Below, in pieces: positions 58,547-64,000 of a stretch of 64,000 nt of DNA (within the stretch, counting starts at the first letter, position 1; each line of letters begins with the position of its first letter). The stretch is from Lotus japonicus. Lineage: Eukaryota > Streptophyta > Magnoliopsida > Fabales > Fabaceae. The stretch is from contig NC_080044.1 of assembly GCF_012489685.1 (NCBI RefSeq), positions 23,788,369 to 23,852,368 on the forward strand, written 5' to 3'. The notes beneath the pieces were generated by a model, which had not been told where the DNA came from, did not search any database, and saw nothing but the letters and a program-made list of their open reading frames with translations. Position numbers and translations under genes: made by a program.

Positions 58547-59060
58547 ATCGTGATTCAGAGGAGTGAAACTCATTTTTCTGAGCGATTTTCTGAAATTTTC
58601 TTCGTAGATAGTGATTGAGAGGAGAGATTCCTTGATTCTGAGTTTCGAAGATTTTCCGTTGGAGCCTCTAGGAAAACCAGTGGAGCTCAATGGTGAGGGA
58701 TCGATTGTTAGATGGAGAGAGGTTAGAGCGAGCACGCGAGCCGCCGTAACGGCACGATGAGCAAGCAAGGTCTTTAGCTTCTTTCTCGAGAAACGAGGGA
58801 GGTGTGCAGCTTCAACCTCAAGAACCAAGTGATGGAGCGGGTTGGCGAGGGCTGATTCGCGACGTCATAAACTGCCTGGAACGACATGATATGGAAACGA
58901 GCGCCAAAACACAGCGCCAAAGCTTGATGCTTCATACAGACAACATTACCGAGATTTCGTACAACGATGGAGTCTCCTTTTTCTCAAGGACAGATGGAAG
59001 CGGAGTGGTGTGCTTATCACCGAATCTCAGGACACGATACTGGAGTAATTTTCATTAATT
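58547..59060 (+). pseudogene. T5 gag remnant
   Basis: The start region matches T1 gag only in its helical N-part ('GWRGLIRDVINCLERHD', near 58829) and in the knuckle-like 'WCAYHRISGHDTGV' (about 59000-59040). The Retrotrans_gag core between them and everything after the knuckle are deleted. The sequence then runs directly into the antisense aORF. Confidence 0.65.
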
Positions 59061-60619
59061 TGAAGGTTGGTCGTGCGCAGCTTCTCCACCTCCTGCCGGA
59101 GTCCAGCAATCCCAAAAAAGGGGCGGGCTTCCCAAGCCACTTGGGCGAACAGGCAGCCCGCTCGGAGGAGGTTGGACACAGCTTCTTGGGCAACGTCTTG
59201 CGGGTTCCGGTTGGACGTTTCCCTCAGTTTCTCGAGGAAGGGATGAGAAAGTAGGAAGGAGAAGGGATCGGAGCTTGATTCGCCAGTAGGTTTCTGTGGA
59301 CGATTCAGTGGGGGGTCTTTTTCTTCGTCAACAGCCTTGGAAGAAGCAGGAGTTGGCAAGTCAGAGGCAGAAGTTGAGAGGTGAACGACAGTTGGCGAGG
59401 ACTGGGCTGTCGGTGACACCGGGGGGCGAGAAGGGCCCTTAACCTGGGCAATTCTCGCCTCGCCCTAGTGAGTAGGTTTAGAAGGGTCGTCCGCACCAAC
59501 CGGGGCGGGAGTGCCAGAGGCAGTGCCCTCCTCGCCAGGGACGGTTGACGAAGCGAGAGGTGACTTCAGCTCGTCCGGTTTTCTCTTCTTAGAAGCACCG
59601 TCGCCCGACGGCGAGCTTTGTCTTTTCTCCCCAATATGAGCAGAGGGAGGGGTTTTAACGCCCCCAGAGAGGAAAGCCTTCAACAGTTCGTCGGAAGAGA
59701 AATTCATTTTTCCTGAAAAGAAAAAGAGAAAGCAGCCGTTAGAAATAAAAAACGTATAAAACGAAGGGTGCGACAAAGGAACAAGAAAAAGGACCTAGTC
59801 GGGGAAGCAATTTAGATCCTGGGGGGACATCAAGCAGTTCAATGCAACTAAAAAGTGGAAGTCGGGATAAGACCTCAACGACGAAGTTTTCTCTGGGGGA
59901 AAAAAATATTTTTGGGAGGCTGGATGAGGATCTGGGGGACAATGTCCAGTAAAGAGGGAAAAGGGTCTTCCCGTCCTTTTGTGTAAATGAGGAAGGGTAA
60001 GCAGGGTGGACGATGACCCTGAAGCACCGGCGAGCCAAGTAAGACTTCGGGCCCACTTGATAAGGGGCAAATCGTTCTCGTCCTGGCCGGGGCACCAGAG
60101 AGACCCAGCCGCGAGATCCTCGGGTTTGAGAATCTGTTTCAAAGAAAAAGGAAAAAAGGGCATCAGAGGGCGTTACGTCAACGCTATGGCAAAGAATCTC
60201 AAAACACCGGAGATAGGCCCAGGAGCGGGGATGGAGTTGACAAGGCGAAACGTTCATATTGCGCAACATTTGAGTAAGAAAGGGGGAGAAAGGAAGCTTA
60301 ATGCTCAGATCAAGAAACAGGTATTCGTAAACGAAGAAAAAGTGGGAATATTTAGGGTCATTAAGTCCACGATGCTGCCAGGGGCGGTCTTGTCCCCGAC
60401 ATCCGGTGGTTCGGAGAAGGCCCTCTAATAATGGAGAGTGGCAGAGCCCACCGACCTTGCGAGCAAGGTCAGAGATAGATTCACTAGTTGACAGTTCTGT
60501 GGTTGATCAAGAACTCCATGATCAGGGGCTTCTGAAGTAGGGGAAGGCAGAGTGGCGAAGGTCGTCAAGCGATGGGCTTTGATCTCCTCAACAGAAGACA
60601 AGGCCCCTGTTGACGACAT
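59030..60619 (-). pseudogene. T5 antisense aORF
   Basis: The minus-strand start is ATG at 60619 ('MSSTGALSSVEEIKAH'). Exon 1 (to 59795) holds the PF04195-type domain ('SPCQLHPRSWAYLRCFEILC', 'RGWVSLVPRPGRERFAPY', 'LARRCFRVIVHPAYP'). The intron (59794-59712, 83 bp) has a CTAG|GT donor and TTTTCAG acceptor. Exon 2 starts 'KMNFSSDELLKAFLSGGVKTP' and continues through 'DPFSFLLSHPFLEKLRE' into the coiled coil, cut off near 59060 by the deletion that joined it to gag. A stop at about 60425 with a likely frame change and a stop near 59467 interrupt it. Confidence 0.72.
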
Positions 60620-61378
60620 CAAAGAAAGTAAAGAGAGAAAGGGGAGAAGGAAAGGATGAAGACTAACCAGGAGGGGAACCGTGAGGAGAAGAGCAAGAGC
60701 CGGAGTGGGGATTCGTGAGATCACCAAAGGAGACTGGAGCGAGAGTCGGGGGCAAATATGGGAGCAGTTAATAGAAGATGATGAATGATGTGAGGGAAGA
60801 GAACTCAGATGTTGGGTATGATAAAGACTAGAAAATCGTGCCTCATCGCGGTAAATCATCATGGTAAAGGGGGGCCCACACACAAAAGTGCGACGTGGGT
60901 TCCGGAGAGTAGGGGCAGCGCATTAAGTGGAAAGCTGTGACGGTTGAAGCTGGTTGGTTCAAATTTAAAAGTAACAAGATGTTGACATAATTCGAAAAAG
61001 CGTTTTAAAGGTGGCGGTTGAGGTTCTGTGGATTTACTAATCCAAACATTGTTTCAAGGCGCGACGAGTGGAAAAGATGCAACATGTGACAAAACGTCGC
61101 GATTTGGGGCATGTGCATGGCTATGCCGAGTTAGGTGGACCAAAAGACGTCGCCACAAGCCTGGTTGTAAACTTGGGTCGCCCAGAAGAAGAAGGCGTGG
61201 CTGGAGATCCAAAGTGTTGATTACAAAGGCTTATTTATCAGGCCATGTTGGCCATTGTTTTTCACTTTTAGATTTTAAGTTTTTAGGCCTTGATCAGTAT
61301 CCTTGGGGATCTCGCCTTATTTCTTACTTAAAGACACACTTAGCTCTCATCCTTCGAGCTCGGTGTCTTGTGGACTTG

Positions 61379-61695
61379 TGGACTGGGTGAGACTCCTGGG
61401 TCCCTCGCCCAGGAGATTTGACCTTGGGCGGGGGACGCACCATGACCTTCCTCCCTTCCCGAGGCCCAACTGGCCCATCTGAATAGGAAGGAGGCGCCGA
61501 AGCCCAACTCCACCTCTATAAATAGGAGGGAAATACCAATTGTAAAGGACTCTTGGCTCATTTGGATAATAATAGCATTGAAATTCAGTTACATTCTCTC
61601 TCTCTAAGTGGTTAGAGCTTCTCTCTCCAAGCATTCTCATCACCTTCCTCATACTTTGGGTACTACCTTCCCTCTCTATGTTCTAGCACAGAACA
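61379..61695 (+). repeat. 3' LTR of T5 (317 bp)
   Basis: It pairs with 56857-57178. It is preceded by the family's 'ctcggtgtcttgtggacttg' and followed by the CAAAG duplication. Confidence 0.92.
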
Positions 61696-61700
61696 CAAAG

Positions 61701-62870
61701 TATGTGAAATTGGATATACAATATTAAAATACAATTAGTATTAACATTAAAATATGATTAAAAAAAATTAACATTAAAATTGATTTTAAAAAAAATATAA
61801 ACATTAAAATCCAATATGATTTAAAATTTGATAAATATTAGAGATAAAAAATATTATTTAACAAATCTATTAAAAAATATGAAAAACAATTATTAACAGA
61901 CAAATCTCATAAAATATTTTTTTTTTGAAAATCTTAAATTAACTTAACATCATCTTATCAATATCAATATATATTAGAAAAGAAGAACTTCCATAGTGAC
62001 GTATCAGCACCAGATTAATTCTCATAAAAATTATTCCACGTGTCAATTTGTTAGAGGATATAATTTTCAATTGATATATGTTTTAATTTTATATATTCTA
62101 ACCTAATTAATTGATATTATTTTAGAAGATATAATTTTCAATTGATATATGTTTTAATTTTATATATTCTAAAATAATTGATTGATATTATTTTAAAAGA
62201 TAAGATTTGGTCTTTTAATTTATTTTAAATTTATTTTTAGAATATATTGATTAATTTTTATTGAATTTTCGAATTTTTTATTAATTCGGGATTTTATGAG
62301 TTTTTATTGTGATTTGCTAGATTTTGTTAGTTTTTATCTATCTTTATTTAATACATTTTTTAATTAATATTAGATTTGATTGAGATTTAGGTTGTTTATT
62401 TCTTAATTTTATTTTAATTTATCTTATTATTTATTTTATTTTAAATCCAGGAAATACTTTATTTTATTTTAGATTTATTTATAGAGTATAATAATTAATT
62501 TTTCTTAAATTTTCAGATTTTTAATTAATTCACGATTTTATGAGTTTTTGTTGTGATTTGCTAGATTTTGATAGTTTTTATCTATCCTTATTTATTGTTT
62601 ATTTTTAATTTTAATTTCATGAAATATTTTATTTTATTTTTGAGTTACTTTTAGAGTATAAATGAATTTTTATGGTATTTTTATTGAATTTTCATATTTT
62701 TATTTAATTCAGGATTTTATGAGTTTTTTATTGTGATTTGCTAGATTTTGATAGTTTTTATTTATCTTTATTTAGTACCTTTTTAAAGTTTAGATTTGAT
62801 TAGGATTTAGGTTGTTTATTTCTTGATTTTATCTTAATTTATCTTATTATTTATTTAATGCTAATTCTAA
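61701..62870. repeat. AT-rich DNA with imperfect tandem duplications
   Basis: A block of about 68 bp ('agatataattttcaattgat' and following) is duplicated at 62056-62190. A larger unit containing 'attgtgatttgctagatttt' and 'gttgtttatttcttgatttt' recurs at about 62308, 62553 and 62733. No coding sequence is seen. Confidence 0.7.
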
Positions 62871-64000
62871 GAAAAGGGAGTTGATTTGGTGCTGAGGGTC
62901 CACAAAGCTACCATGGACACGCAGAGATTTGATAGCTGCTATTTCTACCTCTGCCACATGTCGCGATCAGGACAGAGGTATGCCGTAAGATGATGTTACG
63001 TGAAGAAGAGTTTATCATGTTGTGATTGATGGTTTGTGTCATTTCAGTTTATCCTTTGTTCGTAATTTAATCCTGGATTCTTTAATTTCACATATTTTGT
63101 GTGTTTTGATCCAAAAGTTTACAAATTTTTGCATAGACCCTTTAACTAATCATTGTTGAAGACGTAATGTTTTGATTCTGATGTAATGTTTTCTCTATTG
63201 TTCTTCTTCCGCTTTTGTATTTTTTTAAACCAGATTTTAGTATAGTTTGTAGAAATTCATGCGTGTGAAGCCATTCTAAACCAGATTTTGGTATAATTTA
63301 TAGAAATTTACGAAACTTAGGATAGCCTGAATTTATATTCATTTCTCAAATTTTGCCCGTTTTTATTCATCATGTTTGAGCTGTGTGTATAAGCATACTA
63401 TTTGCACTGTATGTGAATGATGCACAACTCACTAATTATTTTTTTAATGATGCACAGGTCAGTCAAATTGATGAAAGCATATGAAGAGCTCACATTTAAT
63501 CTTCATGAGTATGTTTAGCCTATTCTTAAGGTTGGTTCATGTTTTCCTCAAACTCATTAGTTTTGCATATACTCATGTTTTAATATGTCAATTGGGTGAC
63601 TTATCTTACTTTGTTCTATATATTTCCTTAAATTCAATTCAAATTGATTGTTAGTATAAGTTTATTGGTGAAGTAACCACAATTATTTTGGGTGGGAGAA
63701 TTATTTTGTTTTTATCTCACATATATAGATAATTTGTTGGGGTGCGCACATATGGGGCAATACACCATTTTTTGTTTCTCTTGACTGAAATGTGCCTTTG
63801 ATTTTTTGTTTCACAAGGGTTCCACCCCAAGATTCACAAATACACTAAATACAATTCTTTCACCACAGTCCTTTCAAATTGGTGAAGGAGGGTATTTTGT
63901 TCTTCAAGACTTCATTTTGGGTTTCTGTTTCAATCTTCTTCATGAATTGATTTTGTTCTTCAACTAATTGTAAGATGTCATATGCTTCAAGGATTCCTGC
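62871..64000. other. Less AT-rich edge region, possibly part of a host gene
   Basis: GC content rises at 62890-62990, where one plus frame is open ('KATMDTQRFDSCYFYLCHMS') and ends at a possible donor (GG|GTATGCC-like, about 62980). A possible acceptor 'tgatgcacag' at 63457 is followed by 'SVKLMKAYEELTFNLHEYV'. I do not recognise either peptide. The rest to the window edge looks like intron or untranslated DNA. Confidence 0.25.

Larger units (their letters stand above)
56857..61695 (+). mobile_element. T5: short non-autonomous gypsy (T family)
   Basis: LTRs lie at 56857-57178 and 61379-61695, with a perfect CAAAG duplication (56852-56856 and 61696-61700). The tRNA-Asp-like primer site TGGCGCCGTTTGTGGGGA is at 57181-57198. 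A solo LTR is inserted in the leader. Without it T5 is about 3.5 kb: LTR, leader, gag remnant fused to the end of an antisense aORF, noncoding region, LTR. Its LTRs differ from those of T1 and T2 in the first half and define a subfamily. Confidence 0.9.

Noticed and set aside
60006..60428. A 140-codon plus-strand ORF in T5
   Set aside because: It is the complement of aORF exon 1, whose protein motifs read on the minus strand.

Overview
This is plant nuclear DNA and almost entirely transposable elements. The host is a flowering plant, most likely a eudicot and probably a legume. The grounds are a Sirevirus-type copia element with an envelope-like ORF, a tRNA-derived SINE, L1-type LINEs with RNase H, and gypsy elements of apparent Tat affinity. 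The legume call rests on resemblance only. The only host gene recognised is a broken NAC transcription-factor gene at 50.6-51.8 kb.

Left part (1-10.3 kb): AT-rich DNA, a 5'-truncated LINE tail (1766-2484), a plus-strand fragment of a retroelement accessory gene here called aORF (2577-8771), and the 3' end of a gypsy element of the 'T family' (8976-10284). The aORF fragment is interrupted by a 4-kb solo LTR (3118-7125) and a 365-bp TRIM element (8068-8432).

Central nest (10.3-42.4 kb): a copia fragment was split by T-family element T1 (10377-42104, duplication CTTAT). T1 received T2 (14451-22380, GAATA), a Sirevirus-like copia element on the minus strand (22628-37620) and a solo LTR (39491-40884, GAAGG). 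The copia element itself received a 4.5-kb solo LTR (29451-34002, TTTCA) and a LINE tail (34939-35996). T1, T2 and T5 share one layout: short LTR of about 320 bp, tRNA-Asp-like primer site, gag and (in T1 and T2) protease on the plus strand, no reverse transcriptase or integrase, then aORF on the opposite strand, then the 3' LTR. They look like one non-autonomous family. The aORF carries a conserved 83-108 bp intron in its own orientation.

Right part (42.4-64 kb): a near-intact LINE (43139-50379) with ORF1 and ORF2, disabled by one homopolymer frameshift and a TRIM insertion (47836-48202); the NAC pseudogene with a perfect 116-unit GA repeat upstream; AT-rich nested tandem repeats; a SINE with perfect 16-bp duplications; T5 (56857-61695, CAAAG), itself hit by a copia-like solo LTR (57229-58541); then AT-rich DNA to the end.

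No intact host gene, CRISPR array, rRNA gene or bona fide tRNA gene was seen. The best candidates for something under-described are the spliced antisense gene carried by the T family and the TRIM element with tRNA-like A and B boxes. Boundaries come from hand-matched terminal repeats and target-site duplications; family names come from recognised protein motifs, without database searches.
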